Shown: positions 1-9,291, counted from the stretch's first letter. The stretch: 64,000 nt of DNA from Streptomyces albidoflavus (GCF_000719955.1 NZ_JOII01000010.1:124001-188000); one strand, 5' to 3'. Program-made: numbers and translations. Notes: generated by a model not told the origin, from the sequence alone.

Positions 1-945
1 GGAGCTGGGCGCGACGGTGGTGAGGGAGATTCCGGCGTCCGCGAGTTCCGCCGCCAGCTGGTCCAGCTCGCGTCCGGGCAGGCCGGGGACGCAGAAGACG
101 TGGCTGACCGTCACCTTCCCCTGCAGGGAGAGGGCCCGGGTGCGGGCGATGATCGCGCGCAGCGACTCCAGCCCCGTCGCGGCCCGCTCGTGCAGATGGA
201 TGTCGACGCCCACGCCGTGCCGGTCGGCGATGCCGAAGACCAAGTCGAGCTGCTCGTCGAGGGCCTCGTCGAAGCCGATCGGGTCGATGCCGCCGACCCG
301 GTCGACCGCCCCCGTACGGGCCGCCTCCTCCAGCAGCTCCCGGGTGCCTGGCGTGCGGATCACCCCGTGCTGGGGGAATGCCACGATCTCCACGTCGAGC
401 GCGTGCCGCAGGTTCCGGCGCGCCGAGCCGACGCCCTCGACACCCGCCAGGTCGAAGGCCGGGGCGACGTCGGCGTGGGCGCGCATCGCCCGTGTGCCCC
501 GGGTGACCGCGTGGCCCATCAGCCGCTCCGCCCGTTCCTTCAGGGGCGTCCGCAGAGCGCGGTAGAGCTTCACGTCCTCCTCGGCGTACTCGGCGATGGA
601 ACCGGCCGGGTTCCGGCTCACCCAGGGCTCGCCCCACGCCGTCTTGTCGGGGTGGATGTGGGCGTCGACCAGGGTCGGCAGCGCGATCCGGCCCCCGCCG
701 TCGACCACCTCGGCGCCGTGCGGGGCGGGGCCGGAGGTGAGGAGGCCGTCGACGGCCACGAGGTCGGTGGGCCGCTTCGCCCCGTAGGGCCGGACGTTCC
801 TGAAGACCGTGGCGCGGGCCGGGCGGCCCGGGGCGGCCTCGGCCGCCGGGGCGGTGGCGGTCGCGGCGGCGCCCGCGAAGGCGGCGGTGCCGACCAGCAC
901 GCCGCGCCGGGTCAGGCCGGTGGCGGCGGGGGAGTGGGGGTGCAT
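1..945 (-). CDS. Tat-exported amidohydrolase, cytosine-deaminase type (3' end outside window)
   Basis: Only the first 315 codons are in the window. The N-terminus carries a twin-arginine stretch (LTRRGVLVG) followed by an Ala-rich hydrophobic segment, so Tat export is likely. The body has amidohydrolase metal motifs: DAHIHPDK near residue 95, an RAHADV segment, DIHLHE, and VSHVFCV near the visible end. This order is typical of the CodA-like deaminase branch, which hydrolyses exocyclic amino groups of heterocycles; the substrate here is unknown. The ATG has a good upstream GGAG. It starts 25 nt after the stop of another Tat-signal amidohydrolase, so the two are probably one operon under the GntR regulator upstream. 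An exported cytosine-deaminase-like enzyme is unusual, because CodA is normally cytoplasmic. Confidence 0.75.
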   Translation of the reverse strand, partial: MHPHSPAATGLTRRGVLVGTAAFAGAAATATAPAAEAAPGRPARATVFRNVRPYGAKRPTDLVAVDGLLTSGPAPHGAEVVDGGGRIALPTLVDAHIHPDKTAWGEPWVSRNPAGSIAEYAEEDVKLYRALRTPLKERAERLMGHAVTRGTRAMRAHADVAPAFDLAGVEGVGSARRNLRHALDVEIVAFPQHGVIRTPGTRELLEEAARTGAVDRVGGIDPIGFDEALDEQLDLVFGIADRHGVGVDIHLHERAATGLESLRAIIARTRALSLQGKVTVSHVFCVPGLPGRELDQLAAELADAGISLTTVAPSS

Positions 946-970
946 CACAAGCTCCTTCGGAGGCGGGGGA

Positions 971-2278
971 TCAAGCGGCCTGGACCTGGAACCCGGCGCG
1001 CACGACGTGGGCCGGGCGGGTCAGCACACCGGGGTCGGCCAGCGGGTCACCGTCCACCACGAGGACGTCCCCCGCGTAACCCCGGGCGAGGCGGCCGACC
1101 GTGGAGCCGAGGCCGAGGAGCTGGGCGGCGCCGGTGGTCGCCGTGCGGAGGGCGTCGAGGGCGGGCAGTCCGGCCGCGTGCATGAGGACCACCTCGCCGC
1201 CGACCGGGTCGACCGCGCCGCCCGAGGAGTCGGTCCCGGCGGCGAGCGGTACGCCCAGCTCGTGCGCGGCCAGCACGGCCCGCTTCAGGACCGGCAGGTA
1301 GGTGCGGCCCCGCTCGGCCAGCACCGGGTCCGGGGAGTCGGCGAGCCCCGCGATGGCGGTGAGCGTCGGCGTGAAGTACGTACCCCGGTGGCGCATCTCG
1401 TGCAGGGTGCGCTCACCGACGAAGGCGCCGTGCTCCAGGGAGCGGATGCCCGCCGTCACCGCGTCGTGGCACCCCTTCTCGCTGTAGCTGTGGCAGAGCA
1501 CGCCCTTGCCGCCGCGCCGGGCCGCCGCGACGATCGCGGAGAGCTGCTCGTGGTCGTAGACCTGGGTGAGCGGGTCCTGCTCCGGCAGCCCGGCGCGCTC
1601 GTTCACCCGGGTCTTGACCGTGTCGGCGCCGCGGGTGAGGTTCACCTCCACCACGCGCCGCAGCGCCTCGGGCGAGCGCACCCCGTCGCGGAGCCGGGCC
1701 AGCGGGGCGAGTTCCGGGTCGGCGAGGAGGGTGTCGCCGAGGTCCGGCGTGACGAAGACGCCCGCCGCGCGGAGCCGGGGTGCCTGCTCGGGGACCTGGC
1801 GGGCCAGTTCGCGTACGGCGATGTCCTGGAAGAAGTTGGTAGAGCCGCTGCGCGCGCTGGTCGCGCCCTTGCGGACGGCGTCCCGCGCCTCTGCGGCCGT
1901 GTTGAGGTGGATGTGCGCGTCCACCAGGCCGGGCAGGACCCACCGGCCGTGCGCCCGCAGCACCGGCACGCCGGACGGGACGCGGTTGCCGAGCCGGGCC
2001 CGCGACCCGGCCGCGCGGACGACGCCCCCGGTGATCACGACGACGGCGTCCTCGGTGACCTCGCCCGTCTCCGGGTCGAGCAGGGTGCCGCCCTCCACGA
2101 CGAGGTCCCCGCCCCGGCCGGCCCCGCCCCGGGCCGCCTCCGGCGCGCCGCCCGAGGCGGCGGCGGGGGAGACCGCCTGGGCCAGCACGGCCGAGGTCCC
2201 GGCCAGCGCCGCCGCGCCCGCGAGGACACCCCGCCGGGTCAGACGGCCGGAGGGAGGCGGGGTGTTCTCGACGCACAT
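971..2278 (-). CDS. Tat-exported amidohydrolase (imidazolonepropionase-like)
   Basis: A 435-residue protein with a Tat-type signal (LTRRGVLAG then a hydrophobic Ala-rich run to about residue 42). The mature part has the amidohydrolase architecture: a small beta-sandwich start, the first metal motif DAHIHL, a lysine-region segment TVKTRV, HSYSEKGCHDAV, SLEHGAF and AAGTDSSGG near the C-terminus. This is the imidazolonepropionase/prolidase-like branch of the superfamily, which hydrolyses cyclic amides or dipeptide-like bonds; the real substrate is not deducible. The ATG is preceded by GAAGGAG at 7 nt. It is the first gene of a probable two-gene operon with the next amidohydrolase. The 189-nt upstream gap holds two GTATAC-core sites likely bound by the adjacent GntR regulator. 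Confidence 0.8.
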   Translation of the reverse strand: MCVENTPPPSGRLTRRGVLAGAAALAGTSAVLAQAVSPAAASGGAPEAARGGAGRGGDLVVEGGTLLDPETGEVTEDAVVVITGGVVRAAGSRARLGNRVPSGVPVLRAHGRWVLPGLVDAHIHLNTAAEARDAVRKGATSARSGSTNFFQDIAVRELARQVPEQAPRLRAAGVFVTPDLGDTLLADPELAPLARLRDGVRSPEALRRVVEVNLTRGADTVKTRVNERAGLPEQDPLTQVYDHEQLSAIVAAARRGGKGVLCHSYSEKGCHDAVTAGIRSLEHGAFVGERTLHEMRHRGTYFTPTLTAIAGLADSPDPVLAERGRTYLPVLKRAVLAAHELGVPLAAGTDSSGGAVDPVGGEVVLMHAAGLPALDALRTATTGAAQLLGLGSTVGRLARGYAGDVLVVDGDPLADPGVLTRPAHVVRAGFQVQAA

Positions 2279-2319
2279 GGGAGGGCTCCTTCAGCCGCGG
2301 AAACCGAACAGGGAGCACT

Positions 2320-2329
2320 TTGTATACCA
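2320..2329. promoter_or_regulatory. Candidate GntR/FCD operator, imperfect copy
   Basis: TTGTATACCA, one base off the perfect palindrome at 2456. It lies about 42 nt upstream of the first amidohydrolase start, where a repressor would block transcription initiation or early elongation. FCD-subfamily GntR proteins commonly bind sites with a GTATAC core. Confidence 0.5.
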
Positions 2330-2455
2330 GGGGAGTGGAGAGGCTGGGAAGGAGAGGTTCCGCTCTGCGGACAGGAGGGAAGAAGGCGCGCTTTGCGCCG
2401 AATCGGGAGAATGGGAGGCGGGAGTGTGGGTGGCCCGCTCGGGGGTCGGCGTTGC

Positions 2456-2465
2456 TGGTATACCA
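2456..2465. promoter_or_regulatory. Candidate GntR/FCD operator, perfect palindrome
   Basis: TGGTATACCA, a perfect 10-bp palindrome sitting 2 nt beyond the stop codon of the GntR gene and about 180 nt upstream of the amidohydrolase operon. AT-containing palindromes are rare in this sequence. Its near copy at 2320 suggests two-site binding. Confidence 0.55.
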
Positions 2466-2467
2466 AC

Positions 2468-3187
2468 CTAGGCGTCGTCGAAGAGGGAGCGCAGGGCCAC
2501 CGTCCGGCTGTCCCGGACGTGCAGCAGGGTGCTGGCCGCCGCCGACTCCTCGTCGCCCGCCGCGATGTACCGGAACATGACGGCGTGCTGGGCCCGCATG
2601 TGCTCGGGCTCCTCGCGCATCCCGAAGAGCAACTGGAGCTGTCCGCTGAGCTGTTCCATGGTGCGGGCGAGCATCGGGTTGCCGCTCAGCGCCACGATGT
2701 CCTCGTGGAAGGCGGTGTGCGCGGCCACCTCGCGCGCCCCCTCGTCGGCCCGTGCGGCCTGCTCGGCCCGGTCGAGGGAGCTTCGCAGCGTGGCGGTGCC
2801 CGGCAGCTCCTCCGGGGCGGCGCGCGCCACCCGCCGTGCGGCGAGCCGGGACGCCTGGACCGCGAGCGGCTCCCACACCTCGTACAGGTGCTCCACGTCC
2901 GCCCGCTCCAGCCGGCGCACCCGCACCCCGCTGTGCGGCAGGAGTTCGAGGAGCCCTTCGCCGACCAGGGCCCGCAGCGCCTCACGCACCGGGACGCGGG
3001 ACATCCGCAGCTCCTCGGCGACCTCGCGTTCCACCAGGCGGGCGCCCTGCGGATAGCGGCGGTCCACGATCCGCTGTCGGACCGCGTCCCGGGCCCGCGC
3101 GCTGAGCGAGGTGCGCTCCGCGGGCGGTACGTCCTCACCCCGCGGGCCCGGCCGCGTTCCGTCCCGCCCTGCGCTGCTGCCCGCCAC
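2468..3187 (-). CDS. GntR-family (FadR/FCD) transcriptional regulator
   Basis: About 239 residues: an N-terminal winged helix (SLSARARDAVRQRI... VEREVAEELRMSRVPVREAL... SGVRV, roughly residues 30-95) and a C-terminal all-helical FCD ligand domain with the metal/ligand residues expected in HTAFHEDIV and a late QHAVMF histidine. FCD regulators usually repress catabolic operons and are released by the pathway substrate or a product. An ATG at 3196 directly abuts GGAGG with no spacing. The GTG at 3187 has GGAGG at 9 nt and is preferred. The gene is cotranscribed in direction with the two amidohydrolases downstream, whose promoter region carries its likely operators. Confidence 0.85.
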   Translation of the reverse strand: MAGSSAGRDGTRPGPRGEDVPPAERTSLSARARDAVRQRIVDRRYPQGARLVEREVAEELRMSRVPVREALRALVGEGLLELLPHSGVRVRRLERADVEHLYEVWEPLAVQASRLAARRVARAAPEELPGTATLRSSLDRAEQAARADEGAREVAAHTAFHEDIVALSGNPMLARTMEQLSGQLQLLFGMREEPEHMRAQHAVMFRYIAAGDEESAAASTLLHVRDSRTVALRSLFDDA

Positions 3188-3271
3188 GTACGCCATCCTC
3201 CGCTCGGCCTGCTTCCGGGCGAGGATACGCGCGGCACAACCGCCCTGCTCACGGCGCTATGCTCGCGACCT

Positions 3272-4909
3272 GTGACTGCCACCCTCGTCGCCAAGGACCT
3301 CAGCGCCCAGCACGGCGACCGCACCCTCTTCGAGGGGCTCGACCTGGTCGTCGCCCCGGGCGACGTGATCGGGCTGGTCGGTGCCAACGGCGCCGGCAAG
3401 TCCAGCCTGCTGCGCCTCCTCGCGGGACTCGACGCGCCCGGCCGGGGCGGCGTCGGCCGCACCCCGCCCACCGCCACCGTCGGCCACCTCCCGCAGGAGC
3501 CCGACCGGCGCCCGGGCGAGTCCGTACGGGACTTCCTGGCCCGGCGCACCGGCGTGGCCCGCGCCCAGGCGGAGCTGGACGCCGCGACCGAGGCGCTGGT
3601 CGCCGGGGCCGAGGGCGCCGACGACGCGTACGCGACGGGACTGGAGCGGTGGCTCGCCCTCGGCGGCGCCGACCTCGACGAGCGGGCCGAGGAGACCGCC
3701 GCCGCGCTCGGCCTGACCACCGGCCTCGACCACCCCATGACCGCCCTCTCCGGCGGCCAGGCGGCCCGCGCCTCGCTCGCCTCGCTGCTCCTCTCCCGCT
3801 ACGACGTCTTCCTGCTGGACGAGCCCACCAACGACCTCGACCTCGACGGCCTGGACCGGCTGGAGGCGTTCGTCACCGGGCTGCGCGCCGGAACCGTCGT
3901 CGTCAGCCACGACCGCGAGTTCCTCACCCGCACCACCACCAAGATCCTCGAACTCGACCTGGCCCAGCAGCAGATCCGCCTCTTCGGCGGCGGCTACGCG
4001 GCGTACCTGGAGGAGCGGGCCACCGCCCGGCGGCACGCCCGCGAGGAGTACGAGGAGTACGCGGGGAAGAAGGCGGCGCTGGAGGAGCGCGGACGCACCC
4101 AGCGGGCCTGGATGGACAAGGGCACCAAGAACGCCCGCCGCAAGGCCGGGGACAACGACAAGCTCGGCCGCAACCTCCGCAGCGAGGCGAGCGAGAAGCA
4201 GGCCGCCAAGGCCCGCCAGACCCAGCGGATGATCGAGCGGCTGGACGAGGTCGAGGAGCCGCGCAAGGAGTGGGAGCTGCGGATGGAGATCGCCGCCGCG
4301 CCCCGCTCGGGCGCGGTCGTCGCCACCCTGCGCGACGCGGTGCTCCGCCGGGGCGGCTTCCGGCTCGGCCCGGTCTCGCTCAGTGTCGACTGGGCCGACC
4401 GCATCGCCATCACCGGCGCCAACGGCTCCGGCAAGTCGACGCTGCTCGCCGCCCTGCTCGGCCGCGTCCCGGTCGACGAGGGCTCGGCCGTCCTCGGCTC
4501 GGGCGTCCTGACCGGCGAGGTCGACCAGGCCCGGCACCTCTTCGACGGGCCCGAACCGCTCCTGGAGGCGTTCCGTTCGGCCGCCGACGACATGGACCCG
4601 GCCGAGGCACGCACCCTGCTGGCCAAGTTCGGCCTCAAGGCCCACCACGTGCTGCGCCCCGCCGCGACCCTCTCGCCGGGGGAGCGGACCCGGGCGGCGC
4701 TCGCCCTGCTCCAGGGCAAGGGCGTCAACCTGCTGGTCCTGGACGAGCCCACCAACCACCTCGACCTGCCCGCCATCGAGCAGCTGGAGTCGGCCCTGGA
4801 GGCGTTCACCGGCACACTGCTGCTGGTCACCCACGACCGGCGGATGCTGGAGGCGGTACGGGTGAACCGCCGCCTGCGCGTGGCGGACGGACGGGTCACC
4901 GAACTCTGA
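3272..4909 (+). CDS. ABC-F family ATPase
   Basis: A 545-residue soluble protein with two ABC ATPase domains and no membrane segment. Domain 1 has Walker A GANGAGKSS, signature LSGGQAARA, and Walker B LLDEPTNDLD. Domain 2 has GANGSGKST, LSPGERTRA and VLDEPTNHLD. Between them is a charged linker with many Arg/Lys/Glu residues, as in EttA/Uup-type ABC-F proteins that act on ribosomes. The start is GTG at 3272. There is no Shine-Dalgarno, but a -10-like TATGCT lies at 3258-3263, so the mRNA may be leaderless. The gene is monocistronic: upstream is the divergent GntR gene and downstream a convergent transporter. Whether it gives antibiotic resistance or a translation-factor function cannot be told from sequence. 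Confidence 0.9.
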   Translation: MTATLVAKDLSAQHGDRTLFEGLDLVVAPGDVIGLVGANGAGKSSLLRLLAGLDAPGRGGVGRTPPTATVGHLPQEPDRRPGESVRDFLARRTGVARAQAELDAATEALVAGAEGADDAYATGLERWLALGGADLDERAEETAAALGLTTGLDHPMTALSGGQAARASLASLLLSRYDVFLLDEPTNDLDLDGLDRLEAFVTGLRAGTVVVSHDREFLTRTTTKILELDLAQQQIRLFGGGYAAYLEERATARRHAREEYEEYAGKKAALEERGRTQRAWMDKGTKNARRKAGDNDKLGRNLRSEASEKQAAKARQTQRMIERLDEVEEPRKEWELRMEIAAAPRSGAVVATLRDAVLRRGGFRLGPVSLSVDWADRIAITGANGSGKSTLLAALLGRVPVDEGSAVLGSGVLTGEVDQARHLFDGPEPLLEAFRSAADDMDPAEARTLLAKFGLKAHHVLRPAATLSPGERTRAALALLQGKGVNLLVLDEPTNHLDLPAIEQLESALEAFTGTLLLVTHDRRMLEAVRVNRRLRVADGRVTEL

Positions 4910-4929
4910 GCCGGGTCGGGGCTACGAGG

Positions 4930-6306
4930 TCAGACGCCCGCTTCCTCGCGGGGCGCGGGGACCGCCTCGGCCCCCGCTCGCCGTTTGGGTGCCCAGCCGA
5001 GCAGCCACGGCAGGAGCAGGGCGAGCAGCCCGACGGCCGTCCACACCCCGCCGACCACCCAGACGGCACCGGCGGTGACCAGGACGGGCACGAAGGTGAC
5101 GGTGAGCGTCTCGACCGGCGCCACCGGGATGTACGCCACCCCGAACTCCTCCAGGGTGCCGCTCTTGAGCTTCGGGTCGACCATCCGCAGCAGCGCGATG
5201 GCGGTGGCGGCGGCGCCGGTGGACCAGCCCCAGGTGACGACGGCCTTCTCGAACCAGTTGCCCTCGAAGAGCCGGGGCGCCACCCACAGGAAGAGGAAGA
5301 GGCAGAGCGCGAGGCCCAGGGCGAACATCCCGAGCAGCGGCAGCCACCAGTCGGCGACGAAGCTCGGCACGATCGAGGCGATGCCGCAGGTGATGAGGAC
5401 GTCGGTGGCGGTCCCGGAGACCGACTTCAGCGACTCGCCGTCGATGTACCCCCAGGCCGGGGTGCGGGCCAGTACGGCGCGGATGGCGAGGCCCACGATG
5501 AAGGCGAGGGCGAAGACCGGCACCATCAGGGAGGGGAACAGCCCGGTGAACCACTCGGAGACGCCGTAGGCGACCGCCGAGATGACGAGGACCACGCAGA
5601 TCTGGATGCCCAGCGGCTCCACCGAGGAGGGGGAGGTGGTGGCGAAGCCGGTCGCGGTCCGCTCCTCGGACCGGGTCACCAGGCCGGTCCGCAGCTCCTC
5701 GGGGAGCGTCTCGAAGCGGCCCATGCCCTGGGTGTGGCCCTTGCGGGCGCCCCAGTTGTTGAGGATGATCCCGCCGACCACGCCCGCCAGCATCCCGGCC
5801 GTCGCCGCGGTGAAGCCGAGCGAGGAGGCGCCCTCCCAGCCCGACGCCTCGAAGGCGGTGCCCAGCGCGGCCGCGGTGCCGAAGCCCCCCGCCCATCCGG
5901 CGAAGAGCAGCGTGCCGAAACCGTCCGGCACGTCCCAGAAGAGGCCGAGCACCACCAGCGCGAAGATCATGCCGAGGCCGACCTGGAGCGCGTACGCCGC
6001 GACGCTGTACGAGCCGTAGGCGCCGGCCGAGCGGCCCATGCCCTTGAAGGAGAGCCCGTCGGTCAGTGCCAGGCAGGCGAAGACCACCACGATCAGCACC
6101 GAGGCGTAGGTGCCGAGCTGGTCGGAGAAGGGCAGCAGCCCGAGCCCTTCGGGGCCGAGGGCCAGGCCGAGGAATCCGGCGATGACGCTGGCGGGGAGCA
6201 TCAGACGCTGCACCAGCCGGACACGGGCCCGCAGAACGGTACCGGTGACCAGGAGGGCGGCGAGCAGACCGGCGTCGCTCAGCAGCGACCAGGGCGTGAA
6301 AGTCAT
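4930..6306 (-). CDS. Sodium/glutamate-type symporter (GltS-like, ESS family)
   Basis: A 458-residue, very hydrophobic protein with about 10-12 predicted membrane spans, an N-terminal outward segment (SLLSDAGLLAALLVTG) and two long internal repeats rich in Gly and Ala (GFGTAAALGTAFE and TWGWSTGAAATAIALL) resembling the pore loops of GltS. GltS proteins import glutamate with sodium; the true substrate here is unproven. The ATG at 6306 is preceded by CCGGAG. Longer upstream in-frame codons exist but lack a ribosome site. The 5' leader holds a run of 13 C on the coding strand and a 9-bp dyad farther upstream, suggesting unusual regulation. Confidence 0.75.
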   Translation of the reverse strand: MTFTPWSLLSDAGLLAALLVTGTVLRARVRLVQRLMLPASVIAGFLGLALGPEGLGLLPFSDQLGTYASVLIVVVFACLALTDGLSFKGMGRSAGAYGSYSVAAYALQVGLGMIFALVVLGLFWDVPDGFGTLLFAGWAGGFGTAAALGTAFEASGWEGASSLGFTAATAGMLAGVVGGIILNNWGARKGHTQGMGRFETLPEELRTGLVTRSEERTATGFATTSPSSVEPLGIQICVVLVISAVAYGVSEWFTGLFPSLMVPVFALAFIVGLAIRAVLARTPAWGYIDGESLKSVSGTATDVLITCGIASIVPSFVADWWLPLLGMFALGLALCLFLFLWVAPRLFEGNWFEKAVVTWGWSTGAAATAIALLRMVDPKLKSGTLEEFGVAYIPVAPVETLTVTFVPVLVTAGAVWVVGGVWTAVGLLALLLPWLLGWAPKRRAGAEAVPAPREEAGV

Positions 6307-6351
6307 ACAGGCTCCGGAAGGCCCGGGTCCCTCGTGGGGACCGTGTCGAGT

Positions 6352-6364
6352 GGGGGGGGGGGGG
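6352..6364. repeat. G13/C13 homopolymer in the symporter leader
   Basis: Thirteen consecutive G on the plus strand (C on the coding strand of the symporter), about 46 nt before its start codon. Tracts this long are prone to slippage. It may vary in length between cells or be a sequencing artefact. Confidence 0.9.
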
Positions 6365-6433
6365 TCCCGGCGGCGGATCACGCGGGCCGGGATCTTCGAA
6401 AACGTTCCGGGGTTTTGTATCAGCTCCGCCACA

Positions 6434-6458
6434 GAAGCGGAAAATTTGCTTCCGCTTC
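6434..6458. promoter_or_regulatory. Perfect 9-bp dyad upstream of the GltS-like gene
   Basis: Arms GAAGCGGAA (6434-6442) and TTCCGCTTC (6450-6458) are separated by 7 nt in an unusually AT-rich patch. They lie about 130 nt upstream of the symporter start, where an operator or its promoter would be. A second, weaker dyad (CCGCT/AGCGG, 6464-6478) follows. Confidence 0.55.
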
Positions 6459-6606
6459 AACTGCCGCTCAACCAGCGGCCCCTCACCCGGCAAAACCGGG
6501 CATAACGTGACCGAAGGGTGCGGCATCCGGCCCTCGGCCCGTTCCTGCTGTGAGAGTCCTCGCGTCCGTTCGTGTGCGGATGCGGTGAAGTGGGCGGGAA
6601 CGGACG

Positions 6607-6640
6607 CGCCCGCCCCGGTCCGTGGGGACCGGGGCGGGCG
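6607..6640 (-). terminator. Terminator hairpin downstream of tex
   Basis: A perfect 15-bp GC-rich stem (6607-6621 with 6626-6640) with a 4-nt loop GTGG, 17 nt beyond the tex stop codon. There is no U-tract, as is usual in Streptomyces. Confidence 0.85.
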
Positions 6641-6656
6641 TGGTGGTCAGCGGGAG

Positions 6657-9080
6657 TCAGCGCTGCTTCGGGTCGACCAGTCCGGCCCGCCGCAGCGCGT
6701 CGGCCATCGCGTCGTTGGCCGGCGGCGGAGCCGACTGGCCCCGGCCGCCGCCCCGCCCCTGCCGCTGCTGCGGGGCGCGTGCGCCGCCGCGCCGCTCGCC
6801 CTGGCGGCCGCCGCCGCCCTGGCCCTGCGCCGGCCGGCCCCCGCCGGAGCGGCCCTCACCACCGCGCCGCTCACGGCCGCCGCCGGCCGCGCCCGGCTCG
6901 TCGTCCAGCCGCAGGGTGAGCGAGATGCGCTTGCGCGCCGCGTCCACCTCCATGACCTTGACCTTGACGATGTCGCCGGGCTTGACCACCTCGCGCGGGT
7001 CCTTGACGAAGTTCCGCGACATCGCCGAGACATGCACCAGGCCGTCCTGGTGGACACCGACGTCCACGAAGGCGCCGAACGCGGCCACGTTGGTGACGAC
7101 GCCCTCCAGCACCATCCCGGCCTCCAGGTCGGAGAGCTTCTCCACGCCCTCCCGGAAGGTGGCCGTCCGGAAGGCCGGACGCGGGTCGCGCCCCGGCTTC
7201 TCCAGCTCCCGCAGGATGTCCGTCACCGTCGGCAGACCGAACTTCTCGTCCACGAACTCCTGGGCATTGAGCGACCGCAGCGTGGCCGCCGACCCGATCA
7301 GCACGTCGACACCGCCCGCCGCCTTCGCCATCCGCCGCACCACCGGGTACGCCTCCGGGTGCACCGACGAGGCGTCCAGCGGGTCGTCCCCGCCCCGGAT
7401 GCGCAGGAAGCCCGCACACTGCTCGTACGCCTTCGGGCCCAGCCGGGAGACGTCCTTGAGCGCCTTGCGGGAGGTGAACGGGCCATTGCTGTCGCGGTGC
7501 GCCACGATGTTCTCGGCGAGGCCCGAGCCGATGCCCGAGACCCGGGCCAGCAGCGGCGCGGAGGCCGTGTTGACGTCCACTCCGACGCCGTTGACGCAGT
7601 CCTCGACCACCGCGTCCAGCGAGCGGGAGAGCTTCACCTCGGAGAGGTCGTGCTGGTACTGGCCGACCCCGATCGACTTCGGGTCGATCTTCACCAGCTC
7701 CGCCAGCGGGTCCTGGAGCCGCCGGGCGATCGAGACGGCGCCGCGCAGCGACACGTCCAGCTCCGGCAGCTCCTGCGAGGCGAACTCGGAGGCCGAGTAG
7801 ACCGAGGCGCCCGCCTCCGAGACCATCACCTTGGTGAGCTTCAGCTCCGGGTGGGCCGCGATCAGGTCGGCGGCCAGCTTGTCGGTCTCCCGGGAGGCGG
7901 TGCCGTTGCCGATGGCGACCAGCTCGACCTGGTGCGCCCTGGCCAGCGCGGCCAGCTTCTCCAGCGACCCGTCCCACTGGTTGCGCGGCACGTGCGGGTA
8001 GATCGTGTCGGTCGCCACCACCTTGCCGGTGGCGTCCACCACGGCCACCTTCACGCCGGTCCTGAAGCCCGGGTCCAGGCCGAGCGTCGCCCGGGTCCCG
8101 GCCGGCGCGGCGAGCAGCAGGTCGCGCAGGTTGGCGGCGAAGACCCGCACCGCCTCGTCCTCGGCGGCCGTCCGCAGCCGGCTGCGCACGTCGATGCCGA
8201 GGTGCACCATGATCCGGGTCCGCCAGGCCCAGCGGGCCGTGTCCAGCAGCCACCTGTCCCCGGGGCGTCCCCGGTCGGCGATCCCGAACCGGGACGCCAC
8301 CTCCACCTCGTACGAGGAGGGCGCCGACGGGTCGGCCTGCGGCTCCTCCGGCTCCAGGTTCAGGTCGAGTACGCCCTCCTTCTCGCCGCGCAGCATGGCG
8401 AGGACCCGGTGCGAGGGGAGTTCGGTGAACGGCTCGGCGAAGTCGAAGTAGTCGGAGAACTTCGCCCCCGCCTCCTCCTGGCCCTCGCGGACCTTGGCCG
8501 CCAGCCGCCCCCTGCCCCACATCCGCTCGCGCAGGGTGCCGATGAGGTCGGCGTCCTCGGAGAACCGCTCGGCCAGGATCGCCCGGGCGCCGTCCAGCGC
8601 GGCCTGGGCGTCGGCCACGCCCTTCTCCGGGTCCGCGAAAGCGGCCGCAGCCGACAGCGGTTCGGCCGAGGGGTCGCCCAACAGGCCGTCCGCCAGCGGC
8701 TCCAGCCCCGCCTCCTTGGCGATCTGCGCCTTGGTGCGCCGCTTCGGCTTGAACGGCAGGTAGATGTCCTCCAGCCGCGCCTTGGTCTCGGCCGCCCCGA
8801 TCGCCGCGCGCAGTTCGTCGGTCAGCTTGCCCTGCTCGGCGACGGATTCGAGGACGGCGGTGCGCCGCTCCTCCAGCTCCCGCAGGTACCGCAGCCGCTC
8901 TTCGAGGGTGCGCAGCTGGGCGTCGTCCAGCATCTCGGTCGCTTCCTTGCGGTAGCGCGCGATGAACGGCACCGTGGCGCCGCCGTCCAGCAGCTCGACG
9001 GCTGCCCTCACCTGCCGCTCCCGCACGCCGAGCTGCTCGGCGATCCTGCTCTCGATGGACCCGGTGCTGGGTGTGGTCAC
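6657..9080 (-). CDS. tex: Tex family transcription accessory / RNA-binding protein
   Basis: An 807-residue protein with the full Tex layout: an N-terminal helical region ([15 protein letters not shown]... [14 protein letters not shown]), a YqgF/RNase H-like domain ([17 protein letters not shown]), helix-hairpin-helix motifs ([33 protein letters not shown]), and an S1 domain near residues 650-720 ([35 protein letters not shown]). The last 70 residues are a low-complexity Arg-Gly tail, commonly seen in actinobacterial Tex and probably RNA-binding. Tex acts in the cytoplasm on nucleic acid during transcription; its precise role is not settled. The ATG is in a monocistronic setting with a strong hairpin terminator at its end. 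Confidence 0.95.
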   Translation of the reverse strand: MTTPSTGSIESRIAEQLGVRERQVRAAVELLDGGATVPFIARYRKEATEMLDDAQLRTLEERLRYLRELEERRTAVLESVAEQGKLTDELRAAIGAAETKARLEDIYLPFKPKRRTKAQIAKEAGLEPLADGLLGDPSAEPLSAAAAFADPEKGVADAQAALDGARAILAERFSEDADLIGTLRERMWGRGRLAAKVREGQEEAGAKFSDYFDFAEPFTELPSHRVLAMLRGEKEGVLDLNLEPEEPQADPSAPSSYEVEVASRFGIADRGRPGDRWLLDTARWAWRTRIMVHLGIDVRSRLRTAAEDEAVRVFAANLRDLLLAAPAGTRATLGLDPGFRTGVKVAVVDATGKVVATDTIYPHVPRNQWDGSLEKLAALARAHQVELVAIGNGTASRETDKLAADLIAAHPELKLTKVMVSEAGASVYSASEFASQELPELDVSLRGAVSIARRLQDPLAELVKIDPKSIGVGQYQHDLSEVKLSRSLDAVVEDCVNGVGVDVNTASAPLLARVSGIGSGLAENIVAHRDSNGPFTSRKALKDVSRLGPKAYEQCAGFLRIRGGDDPLDASSVHPEAYPVVRRMAKAAGGVDVLIGSAATLRSLNAQEFVDEKFGLPTVTDILRELEKPGRDPRPAFRTATFREGVEKLSDLEAGMVLEGVVTNVAAFGAFVDVGVHQDGLVHVSAMSRNFVKDPREVVKPGDIVKVKVMEVDAARKRISLTLRLDDEPGAAGGGRERRGGEGRSGGGRPAQGQGGGGRQGERRGGARAPQQRQGRGGGRGQSAPPPANDAMADALRRAGLVDPKQR

Positions 9081-9291
9081 GATCTCCGTACCGCCTTCTC
9101 ACTGAGGGTGCGCCGCAATTGTGGCAGCCCGCCCCGCCACACCCGCACACCCGTCCACCGGCCGTGTCACCCCCGGGACCACGCCGGGCAGTTCACGCAC
9201 ACCTGCACGTGCTCGTACCACGTGCTCGCCGGAAGCCCACCCGTCCTGGTCCACCATGCCGACAGGCCCCTGTCGAGACGATGGAGAAGAA

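Noticed and set aside
809..3271. Open frame continuing upstream of the ABC-F gene for more than 800 codons
   Set aside because: It is antisense to two amidohydrolase genes and the GntR gene; the ABC-F homology begins only at GTG 3272.
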